64,000 nucleotides of DNA, taken from assembly GCF_000962805.1 (NCBI RefSeq), contig NZ_JZTW01000001.1, forward strand, positions 1 to 64,000, read 5' to 3'. Positions 17,788 through 26,457 of this stretch are shown here, one piece after another (position 1 is the stretch's first letter; each line of letters opens with the position of its first letter). The position numbers were made by a program, and so were the translations under genes. Below the pieces are notes generated by a model, which did no database searches, had not been told where the DNA came from, and was given only the letters and a program-made list of their open reading frames with translations. This stretch comes from Pseudarthrobacter chlorophenolicus (lineage in GTDB: Bacteria > Actinomycetota > Actinomycetes > Actinomycetales > Micrococcaceae).

Positions 17788-18659
17788 TGAAGATCCATAA
17801 CACCACCGGCGGCCGGGTGTTCGACGCCGCCAACTACCTCTTCCTGTCCCTGGTGGGCATCGTCACGCTGCTGCCGTTCGTGTACGTTTTCGCCGGCTCA
17901 TTCGCCACCGAAGCGGAGATAACGCGGCGGGCGTTTTTCGTCTGGCCCGAGCAGTTCAGCCTGGGCTCCTACGAGTACATCTTCTCGACGCCGGCCTTCA
18001 CCAGGGCGCTCATCACCACCGTCCTGGTCACCGCCGTCGGCACGGTGGTCCAGCTGGCCTTCACGGTGACCATGGCCTACCCGCTGGCCAAGAAGACCCT
18101 CCGGGGCCGCAAGCTCATCCTGTCACTGGTGGTGTTCGCCATGGTGTTCTCCGGCGGCATGATTCCCACCTTCCTCCTGGTCAAGGACCTGGGCCTGCTT
18201 AACTCCTACTGGGCCCTGATCCTGCCGGCGGCCATCAATCCGTTCAGCCTGATCATCATCAAGAACTTCTTCCAGGAACTCCCCGCCGAGCTGGAGGAGT
18301 CCGCCAAGATGGACGGCGCCACGGAGATCGGCATCCTCTGGCGGATCCTGCTGCCGCTGTCGAAGCCCGTCCTGGCCACGTTCGCCCTGTTCTACGCCGT
18401 GGGAATCTGGAACGACTTCATGTCGCCCCTGCTCTACCTCAGTGACAACTCCAAGTGGACCCTGCAGATGTACCTGCGCCAGGTCACTGCGGCCTCGGAC
18501 CTGCTGGGAACCGGCAACGTGGACCCGAACTACATCCCGCCGGAACAGGGCATCAAGTTCGCCGTGATCGTGGTGGCCACCCTGCCCATCCTGATTTTCT
18601 ACCCCTTCCTGCAGAAGCACTTCGCCAAGGGCATGCTCATCGGCTCCGTCAAGGGCTGA
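17787..18659 (+). CDS. LplC/YesQ-type ABC importer permease
   Basis: This 290-residue permease starts on the last base of the previous stop codon (TAATG). It contains the EAA loop LPAELEESAKMDGATEIGIL and the C-terminus KGMLIGSVKG typical of LplC/YtcP-like proteins. It pairs with the LplB-like permease to import the ligand bound by the lipoprotein encoded at 15277. Confidence 0.9.
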   Translation: MKIHNTTGGRVFDAANYLFLSLVGIVTLLPFVYVFAGSFATEAEITRRAFFVWPEQFSLGSYEYIFSTPAFTRALITTVLVTAVGTVVQLAFTVTMAYPLAKKTLRGRKLILSLVVFAMVFSGGMIPTFLLVKDLGLLNSYWALILPAAINPFSLIIIKNFFQELPAELEESAKMDGATEIGILWRILLPLSKPVLATFALFYAVGIWNDFMSPLLYLSDNSKWTLQMYLRQVTAASDLLGTGNVDPNYIPPEQGIKFAVIVVATLPILIFYPFLQKHFAKGMLIGSVKG

Positions 18660-18675
18660 CCCACCCGGTTGCCCT

Positions 18676-18720
18676 ATCACTTTTGGTCCCTAAAACCGGG
18701 TTTTAGGGACCAAAAGTGAT
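18676..18720. repeat. Perfect 21-bp inverted repeat with 3-base loop
   Basis: The arms 18676..18696 and 18700..18720 are exact reverse complements (core TTTTGGTCCCTAAAA) around CGG. The element lies in the 92-base gap between the importer and the acetylesterase gene. It is much more AT-rich than its surroundings and lacks a T-run. It may be a bidirectional terminator, an mRNA-stabilising hairpin or a dispersed palindromic repeat. Confidence 0.8.
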
Positions 18721-18751
18721 GGAGCAACGGAACAACTAGAGAAAGAAGACC

Positions 18752-19450
18752 ATGAAGATCCTGCTCGCCGGTGATTCCACCGTCGCCAACTGCCCCACTC
18801 ACGAGTACCCCATGAGCGGGTGGGGCGCGCGGCTGGCCCAGCACGTCTACCGGCAGGCGGCGGTCCACAACTTCGCCAAGGGCGGGGCCAGCACCGAGTC
18901 CTTCCGCGACGAAGGGCTGTGGGCGGCGCTGCTGGCAGAGGCCGGCGAGGGCGACCTGGTCCTCATCCAGTTCGGCCACAACGACCAGAAGAAGCAGCAC
19001 CTCGCAGCCCGCACCGGGTACGCGGCCAACCTGCGCACCATGGTGGGGGAGGTGCATGCCCTGGGCGCGGCTCCGGTGCTGTGCACCTCCGTGGAACGGC
19101 GGCACTTCAGGGATGCGCCGTCGTCGTCCGCAGCCATGGGCGACGTGCTGGAGGAAAGCCTGGAGGACTACCCCGAGGTGGTGCGCGAACTGGGGCTGGA
19201 ACTCGGCGTCCCGGTGATTGACCTCAACGCCTGGACGCGGGAGCTTTATGTCCGCCTGGGCCGCGAGGAGTCCGTGCCGCTGTTCTGCCATTTCGCGCCG
19301 GGGGAGCTGTCGTACTGGCCCGACGGGTTGGTGGACAACACGCATTTCTCCCAGGAAGGCGCCGCACTGGTTGCGGAGCAGGTGGCAGCCGGGCTTGCTG
19401 AACTGGGGATCGCCCCGGCTTTTGCGGGTACGACGGCGGGGCGCGCCTGA
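18752..19450 (+). CDS. SGNH-family rhamnogalacturonan acetylesterase (YesT/RhgT-like)
   Basis: This 232-residue SGNH hydrolase has block I ILLAGDSTVANC with the nucleophile Ser near residue 9, block III IQFGHNDQKKQ and block V DNTHFS with the catalytic Asp and His. This arrangement is characteristic of rhamnogalacturonan acetylesterases (RhgT, YesT; CE12). It would remove O-acetyl groups from galacturonate in rhamnogalacturonan I. No signal peptide is present, so it probably acts on imported oligomers. The next gene (DUF1961) follows immediately, the same pair as yesT-yesU in B. subtilis. Confidence 0.88.
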   Translation: MKILLAGDSTVANCPTHEYPMSGWGARLAQHVYRQAAVHNFAKGGASTESFRDEGLWAALLAEAGEGDLVLIQFGHNDQKKQHLAARTGYAANLRTMVGEVHALGAAPVLCTSVERRHFRDAPSSSAAMGDVLEESLEDYPEVVRELGLELGVPVIDLNAWTRELYVRLGREESVPLFCHFAPGELSYWPDGLVDNTHFSQEGAALVAEQVAAGLAELGIAPAFAGTTAGRA

Positions 19451-20125
19451 GTGGGCACCGCCATACGGAGCACCGGGGTGCTTTACAGCAATGCGCTGGG
19501 TGGACCTGCGGACGTCGCGGGCTGGGTGGCCGAAGGGCCGCTGAACCTTGGCAGCCACTCCGGGGCGCTGGAGCTGTCCGGGGCCCTGGACGACGCCGAA
19601 TTCGGCGACCACGCGCACTGGACGTTCTGGTGCCCGGAGGAGTTTCCGGACGGGATCCGCATCAGCTGGGAGTTCCGGCCGCTCGAGGAACCGGGCCTCG
19701 CCATGCTGTTTTTCGCCGCTACCGGTCACGGCGGGCTGGACCTCTTCAGCCCGGGCCTGGCCCCGCGGACCGGGTTCTATCCGCAGTACCATTCCGGGGA
19801 CATCGATGCCCTGCACGTCTCGTATTTCCGGCACAAGTACGAATCAGAACGGGCCTTCCGGACGTGCAACCTCCGCAAGAGCGCAGGGTTCGAACTGGTG
19901 GCCCAGGGTGCTGACCCGCTCCCACCCGCGGAAGACGCGGTGGATTTCTACCGCCTGGAAGTGGTGAAGGACGGCCCTCGGGTGTCCTTTGCCATCAACG
20001 GGCTGACCCTGTTCGAGTGGACAGACTCCTCGGGCAAGGTCCTCGGCGGCGGCCGCATCGGGTTCCGGCAGATGGCCCCGCTGCGGGCCTCCTACCGGAA
20101 CCTGGTGGTGGAGAGGCTGCGCTGA
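19451..20125 (+). CDS. DUF1961 (YesU-like) family protein
   Basis: This 224-residue protein starts with GTG directly after the acetylesterase stop. It has many beta strands and segments such as EFPDGIRISWEFRPLEEPGL, FYPQYHSGDIDALHVSYFRH and GGGRIGFRQMAPLRASYRNL. This concanavalin A-like pattern matches DUF1961/YesU. The activity of the family is not established to my knowledge. Its fixed place beside the acetylesterase suggests a role in handling rhamnogalacturonan-derived oligosaccharides, perhaps as a lyase or hydrolase. Confidence 0.75.
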   Translation: MGTAIRSTGVLYSNALGGPADVAGWVAEGPLNLGSHSGALELSGALDDAEFGDHAHWTFWCPEEFPDGIRISWEFRPLEEPGLAMLFFAATGHGGLDLFSPGLAPRTGFYPQYHSGDIDALHVSYFRHKYESERAFRTCNLRKSAGFELVAQGADPLPPAEDAVDFYRLEVVKDGPRVSFAINGLTLFEWTDSSGKVLGGGRIGFRQMAPLRASYRNLVVERLR

Positions 20126-20131
20126 GGCGTC

Positions 20132-21145
20132 CTACACCTTGCCGGTGCTCTGCCGGACCACGAGTTCCGGAGTGAACACCACCGCGCGGTGCGTGGCGTT
20201 CTGCGACTCCACTTCCCCGGTGAGGAGCTCGATGGCGGTGCGGCCCAGCGCCTCGGTGGGCTGCCGGATGGAGGACAGCGGAACCACCGCCGAGACCGCA
20301 AAGTCGATGTCGTCGTAGCCGATCAGCGCTACGTCCTCCGGGATGCGGAAGGTATGGGTCATGGTGAGGGACTGCATGACGCCGAGGGCCAGGAGGTCGT
20401 TGGCGCAGAAGATGCCGTCCGGCAGTTCCTCCCTGCCGCGTTCCACCAGCATGTTGCCTACGCTGCGGCCCGCCAGGACGGTCATGCCCTCCGAGGCCAG
20501 CACCTCCAGCGTGGCGTCCGGCTCTTCCTTGATTGCGCGCTGCGCTCCCTGCAGGCGGTCCGATACCTGCCGGATGGAGGTGGGGCCGCCAACGAACGCG
20601 AGCCGGCGGCGGCCGGTCTCCAGCAGGTGCCGCGCGGCGAGGTACCCGCCGGCATCGTCATCAACGGAAACAGAACTGAACCGGGACTCGTCCGCGAGAC
20701 GGTCCACCAGGACCGTGGGCACGCCGCGCTCGCGGAGGAGGTCCAGCCGCTCGGTGACGTCGCCAACGGGGGAAATCAGGAGGCCCTGGACCCGCTGCTC
20801 CTGGAAAAGATCGATGTAGTTGGCCTCGCGGCCGGCGTCGTGCCCGCTGTCGCCCAGCAGCACCGCGCTGCCGTGGACGCTGGCGGCATCCTCAGCCGCC
20901 CGGACCACCGACGTGAAGAACGGGTTTCCCACGTCAAGGACAATCAGCCCCACCGTGCGGCTGTGGCCGGCGCGGAGCTGGCGGGCCGCGTCGTTGCGGA
21001 CAAACCCCAGTTCGTCGATGGCCTTCAGGACGCGTTCCTTGGTGCGCTGGGACACCCTGTCCGGGTAATTCAGCACGTTGGAGACGGTGCCCACGGCAAC
21101 GCTGGCGTGGTTGGCGACGTCCTTGATACTGGCGGTGCGGTTCAT
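20132..21145 (-). CDS. LacI-family transcriptional repressor, probable rhamnose/RG-I regulator
   Basis: This 337-residue protein has a LacI-type DNA-binding domain (ASIKDVANHASVAVGTVSNV, then the hinge AARQLRAGHSRT) and a periplasmic-binding-protein-like effector domain. The ATG at 21145 is preceded by CGGAGAATC. It is divergent from rhaM and convergent with the DUF1961 gene. The rhaM promoter between them carries LacI-type operators that recur at the other promoters of this island, so this repressor is the best candidate for their regulator. The inducer is probably rhamnose or a derivative. Confidence 0.85.
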   Translation of the reverse strand: MNRTASIKDVANHASVAVGTVSNVLNYPDRVSQRTKERVLKAIDELGFVRNDAARQLRAGHSRTVGLIVLDVGNPFFTSVVRAAEDAASVHGSAVLLGDSGHDAGREANYIDLFQEQRVQGLLISPVGDVTERLDLLRERGVPTVLVDRLADESRFSSVSVDDDAGGYLAARHLLETGRRRLAFVGGPTSIRQVSDRLQGAQRAIKEEPDATLEVLASEGMTVLAGRSVGNMLVERGREELPDGIFCANDLLALGVMQSLTMTHTFRIPEDVALIGYDDIDFAVSAVVPLSSIRQPTEALGRTAIELLTGEVESQNATHRAVVFTPELVVRQSTGKV

Positions 21146-21214
21146 GATTCTCCGAGCTACTGGTCCGGATGCCCTGACTTCCGCGGACCAATTGCTGGGG
21201 CCCGGCGGAAATGC

Positions 21215-21269
21215 TTGACACCTACTCAGGTTCAAGAGTACTTTGAATCGTACCAATGAAACGATTCAA
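21215..21269 (+). promoter_or_regulatory. rhaM promoter with double operator
   Basis: TTGACA (21215..21220), 18 bases, TACTTT (21239..21244) forms the promoter. TTGAATCGT (21243..21251) and ACGATTCAA (21261..21269) are perfect inverted arms spaced by 9 bases. A tighter palindrome TGAAACGATTCA (21257..21268) is nested inside. The site overlaps the -10 box, which fits repression. Confidence 0.75.
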
Positions 21270-21296
21270 ATATCCGCGAGTTCAGGAGAGTTCCAG

Positions 21297-21656
21297 ATGA
21301 GGGTGTGCTTCCGGTCCTCGATCCAGCCGGCGCTGATCGACGAGTACAAGCGGCGCCACGCCGCGGTATGGCCGGAGATGCTTCTGGCCCTGAAAGAAGC
21401 GGGCTGGAACAACTACTCCCTGTTCCTGGCGGACGACGGCCTCCTGGTGGGTTACGTCGAATGCGACGACTTCGACGCCGTCCGTGCCCGTATGGCCCTG
21501 ACCGACGTCAATGCGCGCTGGCAGGCCGAAATGGCGACGCTCTTTGAAAACACCGGCCAGGCGCCCGACGAGGGGTTCCAGGTCCTGGAAGAGGTCTTCA
21601 ACCTCGATGGCCAGCTGGCGGCCGCAGGTGCCGTACAGCAGAACCAGGCTCAATAG
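21297..21656 (+). CDS. rhaM: L-rhamnose mutarotase
   Basis: This 119-residue protein matches the L-rhamnose mutarotase family in size and sequence: an early RHAAVWPEM segment with the catalytic His, NNYSLFLADDGLLVGYVE, and ARWQAEM. It interconverts alpha and beta anomers of L-rhamnose and so feeds the isomerase. The ATG is preceded by CAGGAGAG. It is the first gene of the rhamnose operon, directly behind the operator. The last 20 or so residues form an Ala/Gln-rich extension. Confidence 0.9.
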   Translation: MRVCFRSSIQPALIDEYKRRHAAVWPEMLLALKEAGWNNYSLFLADDGLLVGYVECDDFDAVRARMALTDVNARWQAEMATLFENTGQAPDEGFQVLEEVFNLDGQLAAAGAVQQNQAQ

Positions 21657-21730
21657 CCGCATCACCACCCAGCTCCTGCAGCGGGGCAGTACCCAACAGA
21701 CCACAGCACAAGACACCGGAAAGAACCATC

Positions 21731-22897
21731 ATGAATGACGTAGCAAAGGCGCTGGGCAGGCTCGGAGAGCTTGCCATCGAGGTCCCTTCGTGGGCCTATG
21801 GAAATTCAGGCACGCGGTTCAAGGTGTTCGGCACGCCCGGCACGCCCCGCACGGTCCAGGAAAAACTGGCCGACGCTGCCAAAGTCCATGAACTCACCGG
21901 CCTCGCGCCCACCGTGGCCCTGCACATCCCGTGGGACAAAGTGGATGACTACTCCGCCCTGAAGGACTACGCCGCCGGCCTGGGCGTGGGCCTGGGCACC
22001 ATCAACTCCAACACCTTCCAGGATGACGAGTACAAATTCGGCTCCCTGACGTCCTCCAACGAGGCCGTCCGCCGCCGTGCCATCGCGCACCACCTGGACT
22101 GCATCGACATCATGCACGCCACGGGCTCCCGCGACCTGAAAATCTGGCTGGCGGACGGCACCAACTACCCGGGCCAGGATGACCTCCGCGGCCGCCAGGA
22201 CCGCCTGGCCGAATCCCTGCAGGAAATCTACGCCGCCCTGGGCGACGAACAGCGACTGGTCCTGGAGTACAAGTTCTTCGAGCCGGCCTTCTACCACACC
22301 GATGTTCCGGACTGGGGCACGTCCTACGCCCAGACCCTGGCGCTGGGCGAGAAGGCGTTCGTCTGCCTGGACACCGGCCACCACGCCCCGGGCACCAACA
22401 TCGAGTTCATCGTGATGCAGCTGCTGCGCCTGGGCAAGCTGGGCTCCTTCGACTTCAACTCGCGCTTCTACGCCGACGACGACCTCATTGTGGGTGCCGC
22501 CGATCCGTTCCAGCTCTTCCGCATCATGCACGAGGTGATCCGCGGCGGCGGGTTCGGCAAGGAATCCGGTGTGGCCCTCATGCTGGACCAGTGCCACAAC
22601 CTGGAAGAGAAGATCCCGGGCCAGATCCGGTCCGTCCTGAACGTCCAGGAAATGACCGCCCGCGCCCTGCTGGTGGACACCGCGGCCCTCAATGAGGCCC
22701 AGCGCGCCGGGGACATCCTGGCCGCCAACGGCATCTTCAACGACGCCTTCTACACGGACGTCCGCCCCGCCCTGGCTGAGTGGCGTGAATCCCGCGGCTT
22801 GCCGGCCGACCCGATCGCTGCCTACAAGGCCAGTGGCTACCAGAAACAGATCAACGAGGACCGCGCAGGCGGCCAGCAAGCCGGATGGGGCGCATAA
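21731..22897 (+). CDS. rhaI: L-rhamnose isomerase
   Basis: This 388-residue TIM-barrel isomerase resembles the RhaI type found in Gram-positive bacteria and Rhizobiales rather than E. coli RhaA. Segments such as LEYKFFEPAFYHTDVPDWG, CLDTGHHAPGTNIE and FDFNSRFYADDDLIVG supply the Glu, Asp and His metal ligands of the family. It converts L-rhamnose to L-rhamnulose. It lies 74 bases after rhaM, and its stop is 5 bases before the rhaEW start. Confidence 0.92.
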   Translation: MNDVAKALGRLGELAIEVPSWAYGNSGTRFKVFGTPGTPRTVQEKLADAAKVHELTGLAPTVALHIPWDKVDDYSALKDYAAGLGVGLGTINSNTFQDDEYKFGSLTSSNEAVRRRAIAHHLDCIDIMHATGSRDLKIWLADGTNYPGQDDLRGRQDRLAESLQEIYAALGDEQRLVLEYKFFEPAFYHTDVPDWGTSYAQTLALGEKAFVCLDTGHHAPGTNIEFIVMQLLRLGKLGSFDFNSRFYADDDLIVGAADPFQLFRIMHEVIRGGGFGKESGVALMLDQCHNLEEKIPGQIRSVLNVQEMTARALLVDTAALNEAQRAGDILAANGIFNDAFYTDVRPALAEWRESRGLPADPIAAYKASGYQKQINEDRAGGQQAGWGA

Positions 22898-22902
22898 CTC
22901 TC

Positions 22903-24942
22903 ATGACCACCAATAAGACTGTTGAAGACCTGATTACCCGTTCCAACCGCCTGGGCGCGGACAAGCGGAACACCAACTACGCCGGCGGCAACACCTCCGC
23001 CAAGGGCACCGAGAAGGACCCCGTTACCGGTGAGGACGTCGAGCTCCTGTGGGTGAAGGGTTCCGGCGGGGACCTGGGCACGCTCAAGGAGCAGAACCTT
23101 GCGGTGCTGCGCCTGGACCGGCTGAACGCGCTCAAGAACGTCTACCCGGGCGTGGAGCGCGAAGACGAAATGGTGGCCGCCTTCGATTACTGCCTGCACG
23201 GCAAAGGCGGCGCAGCACCGTCGATCGACACCGCCATGCACGGGCTGGTGGACGCCGCGCACGTGGACCACCTGCACCCGGACTCGGGCATCGCGATCGC
23301 GACGGCGGTGGACGGCGAGGCGCTGACCACCAAGATTTTCGGTGACAAAGTGGTCTGGGTTCCCTGGCGCCGCCCCGGATTCCAGCTGGGCCTGGACATC
23401 GCCGCGATCAAGGACGCCAACCCGCAGGCCATCGGCACCATCCTCGGCGGGCACGGCATCACCGCCTGGGGCGCCACCAGCGAAGAAGCCGAACAGAACT
23501 CGCTGTGGATCATCGACCAGGCCGAGCAGTACATCGCCGAGAACGGCACGGCGGAACCCTTCGGCGCCAAGCTCCCCGGCTACGCAGCCCTGCCCGAGGC
23601 TGAGCGCCGTGCCAAGGCCGCCGCCCTGGCACCGGTGATCCGCGGCCTGGCCTCCACGGACAAACCTCAGCTGGGGCACTTCAGCGATGACGCCGTCGTC
23701 CTGGACTTCCTTGAAGCCGCCGAACACCCGCGCCTGGGTGCGCTGGGCACCTCCTGCCCGGACCACTTCCTGCGCACCAAGGTCAAGCCGCTGATCCTGG
23801 ACCTGCCTGCCGACGCCTCCATCGAGGACTCGATCGCACGGCTGCACGAACTGCACGCCGACTACCGCGAGGACTACCAGGCCTACTACGACCGCCACGC
23901 GGACGAAAACAGCCCGGCCTTGCGCGGCGCGGACCCGGCCATCGTGCTGGTCCCCGGCGTGGGCATGTTCTCCTTCGGGGCGAACAAGCAGACCGCCCGG
24001 GTGGCCGGCGAGTTCTACATCAACGCCATCAACGTGATGCGCGGCGCCGAAGCGATCTCCACGTACGCCCCCATCGAGGAATCCGAGAAGTTCCGGATCG
24101 AATACTGGGCCCTGGAAGAAGCCAAGCTGGCCCGGATGCCCAAGCCCAAGTCGCATGCCACCCGCATCGCCCTGGTCACCGGTGCTGCGTCCGGCATCGG
24201 CAAGGCCATCGCCACCCGCCTCGCCGCGGAAGGCGCCTGCGTGGTCATCGCTGACCTGAACCTGGAGAACGCGCAGAAGGTCGCCGAGGAACTCGGCGGG
24301 CCGGACGTCGCCGTCGGCGTCCAGGCGGACGTCACCGACGAAGCGCAGGTTTCCGCGGCGATCGACGCCGCTGTCCTGGCGTTCGGCGGCGTGGACCTGG
24401 TGGTCAACAACGCCGGCCTGTCCATCTCCAAGCCGCTGCTGGAAACCACCGAAAAGGACTGGGACCTGCAGCACAACGTCATGGCCAAGGGCTCGTTCCT
24501 GGTGGCCAAGGCCGCCGCGAAGGTGATGATTGCCCAGGGCCTGGGCGGGGACATCATCTACATCTCCTCCAAGAATTCCGTGTTCGCCGGCCCCAACAAC
24601 ATCGCCTACTCCGCCACCAAGGCAGACCAGGCCCACCAGGTCCGTCTCCTCGCCGCGGAACTGGGCGAGCACGGTATCCGCGTCAACGGCATCAACCCCG
24701 ACGGCGTGGTCCGCGGCTCCGGCATCTTCGCCGGCGGCTGGGGCGCCAAGCGCGCAGCGGTCTACGGAGTGGACGAGGAAAAGCTGGGCGAGTACTACGC
24801 CCAGCGGACCCTGCTCAAGCGCGAAGTCCTGCCCGAGCACGTGGCCAACGCCGCCGCTGTCCTCACCAGCAACGAACTGTCCCACACCACCGGCCTGCAC
24901 ATCCCCGTGGACGCCGGAGTGGCCGCAGCCTTCCTCCGGTGA
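22903..24942 (+). CDS. rhaEW: Bifunctional rhamnulose-1-phosphate aldolase / L-lactaldehyde dehydrogenase
   Basis: This 679-residue fusion has an N-terminal class II aldolase domain (AraD-like; HVDHLHPDSG metal-binding His residues) and, from about residue 422, a short-chain dehydrogenase domain with TGAASGIG (from about 426) and YSATK (Y about 569). The aldolase half splits rhamnulose 1-phosphate into dihydroxyacetone phosphate and L-lactaldehyde. The dehydrogenase half oxidises lactaldehyde to L-lactate. The ATG at 22903 is chosen because the earlier one at 22885 lies inside rhaI. The reading frame overlaps rhaB by 4 bases. Confidence 0.92.
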   Translation: MTTNKTVEDLITRSNRLGADKRNTNYAGGNTSAKGTEKDPVTGEDVELLWVKGSGGDLGTLKEQNLAVLRLDRLNALKNVYPGVEREDEMVAAFDYCLHGKGGAAPSIDTAMHGLVDAAHVDHLHPDSGIAIATAVDGEALTTKIFGDKVVWVPWRRPGFQLGLDIAAIKDANPQAIGTILGGHGITAWGATSEEAEQNSLWIIDQAEQYIAENGTAEPFGAKLPGYAALPEAERRAKAAALAPVIRGLASTDKPQLGHFSDDAVVLDFLEAAEHPRLGALGTSCPDHFLRTKVKPLILDLPADASIEDSIARLHELHADYREDYQAYYDRHADENSPALRGADPAIVLVPGVGMFSFGANKQTARVAGEFYINAINVMRGAEAISTYAPIEESEKFRIEYWALEEAKLARMPKPKSHATRIALVTGAASGIGKAIATRLAAEGACVVIADLNLENAQKVAEELGGPDVAVGVQADVTDEAQVSAAIDAAVLAFGGVDLVVNNAGLSISKPLLETTEKDWDLQHNVMAKGSFLVAKAAAKVMIAQGLGGDIIYISSKNSVFAGPNNIAYSATKADQAHQVRLLAAELGEHGIRVNGINPDGVVRGSGIFAGGWGAKRAAVYGVDEEKLGEYYAQRTLLKREVLPEHVANAAAVLTSNELSHTTGLHIPVDAGVAAAFLR

Positions 24943-26453
24943 GCACGTTGTTACGCGATATCGACGGCGCGGACACTGCCGCTGGCGTGTTCGCCGGCAG
25001 TGTCTTCGCCGCTGTCGATATTGGCGCCTCCTCCGGCCGCGTCATGCTCGGCCGTGTATCACCGGAGTCCGGGGTGTCCCTGGAGACCGTCCACCGCTTC
25101 CCCAACGGCGTAGTGGAGATCGACGGCGGCCTCCGCTGGAACTTCGATGCCCTCTTCGCGGAGGTGCTTGCGGGCCTCCGCACCGCCGCGACGGTGGCCG
25201 CCGGGCAGGGGGAGCGGATCGCCAGCATCGGCATCGACACCTGGGCCGTGGACTACGGCCTGGTGGACGCCGCCGGCAACCTCGCGGCCCAGCCGTTCAG
25301 CTACCGCGATGACCGCAGCCGGGCCGCCGTGGAGCCCGTCCACCAAAAACTGGACCCTGAGCGGCTCTACGCCACCACCGGGCTGCAGTTCCTGCAGTTC
25401 AACACCATCTACCAGCTGGCCACTGAACCGGACCTGGACGGCCTGCAGGCCCTGCTGATTCCGGACCTCATCGCGTTCATGCTCACGGGCGCCCGCCGGA
25501 CCGAGGCCACCAACGCCTCCACCACCGGCCTGTTCGACGCCGTGGCGGGGGAGTGGGCCACTGAGTTCCTGGCGGCGCTGGGACTGCGGAAGGACCTTTT
25601 CCCGCCGCTGATCCAGCCCGGCGAGGCGTTCGGCACCCTCCTCCCGGCGATTGCCGAAGAGGTGGGCCTGCCCTCCAGCACCACCGTGGTGGCCGTGGGC
25701 TCGCACGACACCGCATCCGCCGTCGCGGCCGTCCCGGCTGATACGCATGGCGATGGCGGGGACTTCGCCTACGTCTCCTCCGGCACCTGGTCCCTGGTAG
25801 GACTGGAGCTGCTGCACCCGGTCCTCACCGAAGCCAGCCGGGAGGCGAACTTCACCAACGAGCGCGGCGTGGACGGCACCATCCGCTACCTGCGCAACAT
25901 CGGTGGGCTTTGGCTGCTCAGCGAATGCCAGCGCACCTGGGCATCGGAAGGGTTCCAGCCGGACCTGACGGCGCTGCTGGCCGCAGCCGCCGCACTGCCC
26001 GCCGGCGGACCGCAGATTAACGCGGATGATCCGTCCTTCATCGCCCCGGACAACATGCCCGAACGCATCCGTGCGGCAGTCCGGCGCACCGGCAAAGTAC
26101 TGCCTAACGATCCCGCCGCCATCACCCGCTGCATCATGGACAGCCTTGCTGCCGGGTACGCCCGGACGCTGGCCGACGCCGAACGCCTGGCGGACCGCCC
26201 GGTGGGCGTGGTGCACGTGGTGGGCGGCGGCTCGCAGAACGCCCTCCTCTGCCAGCTCACCGCCGATGCAACGCGACGCCCGGTGATCGCCGGTCCTGTC
26301 GAAGCGACGGCGTTGGGCAACATCCTGGTCCAAGCCCGGGCCGCCGGTGCCGTGGCTGGCCGCTTGCCCGAGCTTCGCCGGATCATCGCGGCGGGGACCA
26401 GCCTTATGCGCTACGAACCCGCCGGCCTTCCCGTTACCGCCTCGCAGAATTGA
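24939..26453 (+). CDS. rhaB: L-rhamnulokinase
   Basis: This 504-residue FGGY-family sugar kinase has the N-terminal phosphate loop AAVDIGASSGRVMLG, ASIGIDTWAVDYGLVD, the ATP-site segment YVSSGTWSLVGLE and VHVVGGGSQNALLCQLTA near the C-terminus, all typical of RhaB. It phosphorylates L-rhamnulose at O1. It begins at a GTG inside the rhaEW stop (GTGA), and lutA follows after 4 bases, so transcription and translation are coupled along the operon. Confidence 0.93.
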   Translation: MSTLLRDIDGADTAAGVFAGSVFAAVDIGASSGRVMLGRVSPESGVSLETVHRFPNGVVEIDGGLRWNFDALFAEVLAGLRTAATVAAGQGERIASIGIDTWAVDYGLVDAAGNLAAQPFSYRDDRSRAAVEPVHQKLDPERLYATTGLQFLQFNTIYQLATEPDLDGLQALLIPDLIAFMLTGARRTEATNASTTGLFDAVAGEWATEFLAALGLRKDLFPPLIQPGEAFGTLLPAIAEEVGLPSSTTVVAVGSHDTASAVAAVPADTHGDGGDFAYVSSGTWSLVGLELLHPVLTEASREANFTNERGVDGTIRYLRNIGGLWLLSECQRTWASEGFQPDLTALLAAAAALPAGGPQINADDPSFIAPDNMPERIRAAVRRTGKVLPNDPAAITRCIMDSLAAGYARTLADAERLADRPVGVVHVVGGGSQNALLCQLTADATRRPVIAGPVEATALGNILVQARAAGAVAGRLPELRRIIAAGTSLMRYEPAGLPVTASQN

Positions 26454-26457
26454 ACCC

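Noticed and set aside
22837..24900. 687-codon reverse-strand frame opposite rhaEW
   Set aside because: It covers a clearly identified enzyme on the other strand and shows no domain or ribosome-binding site.
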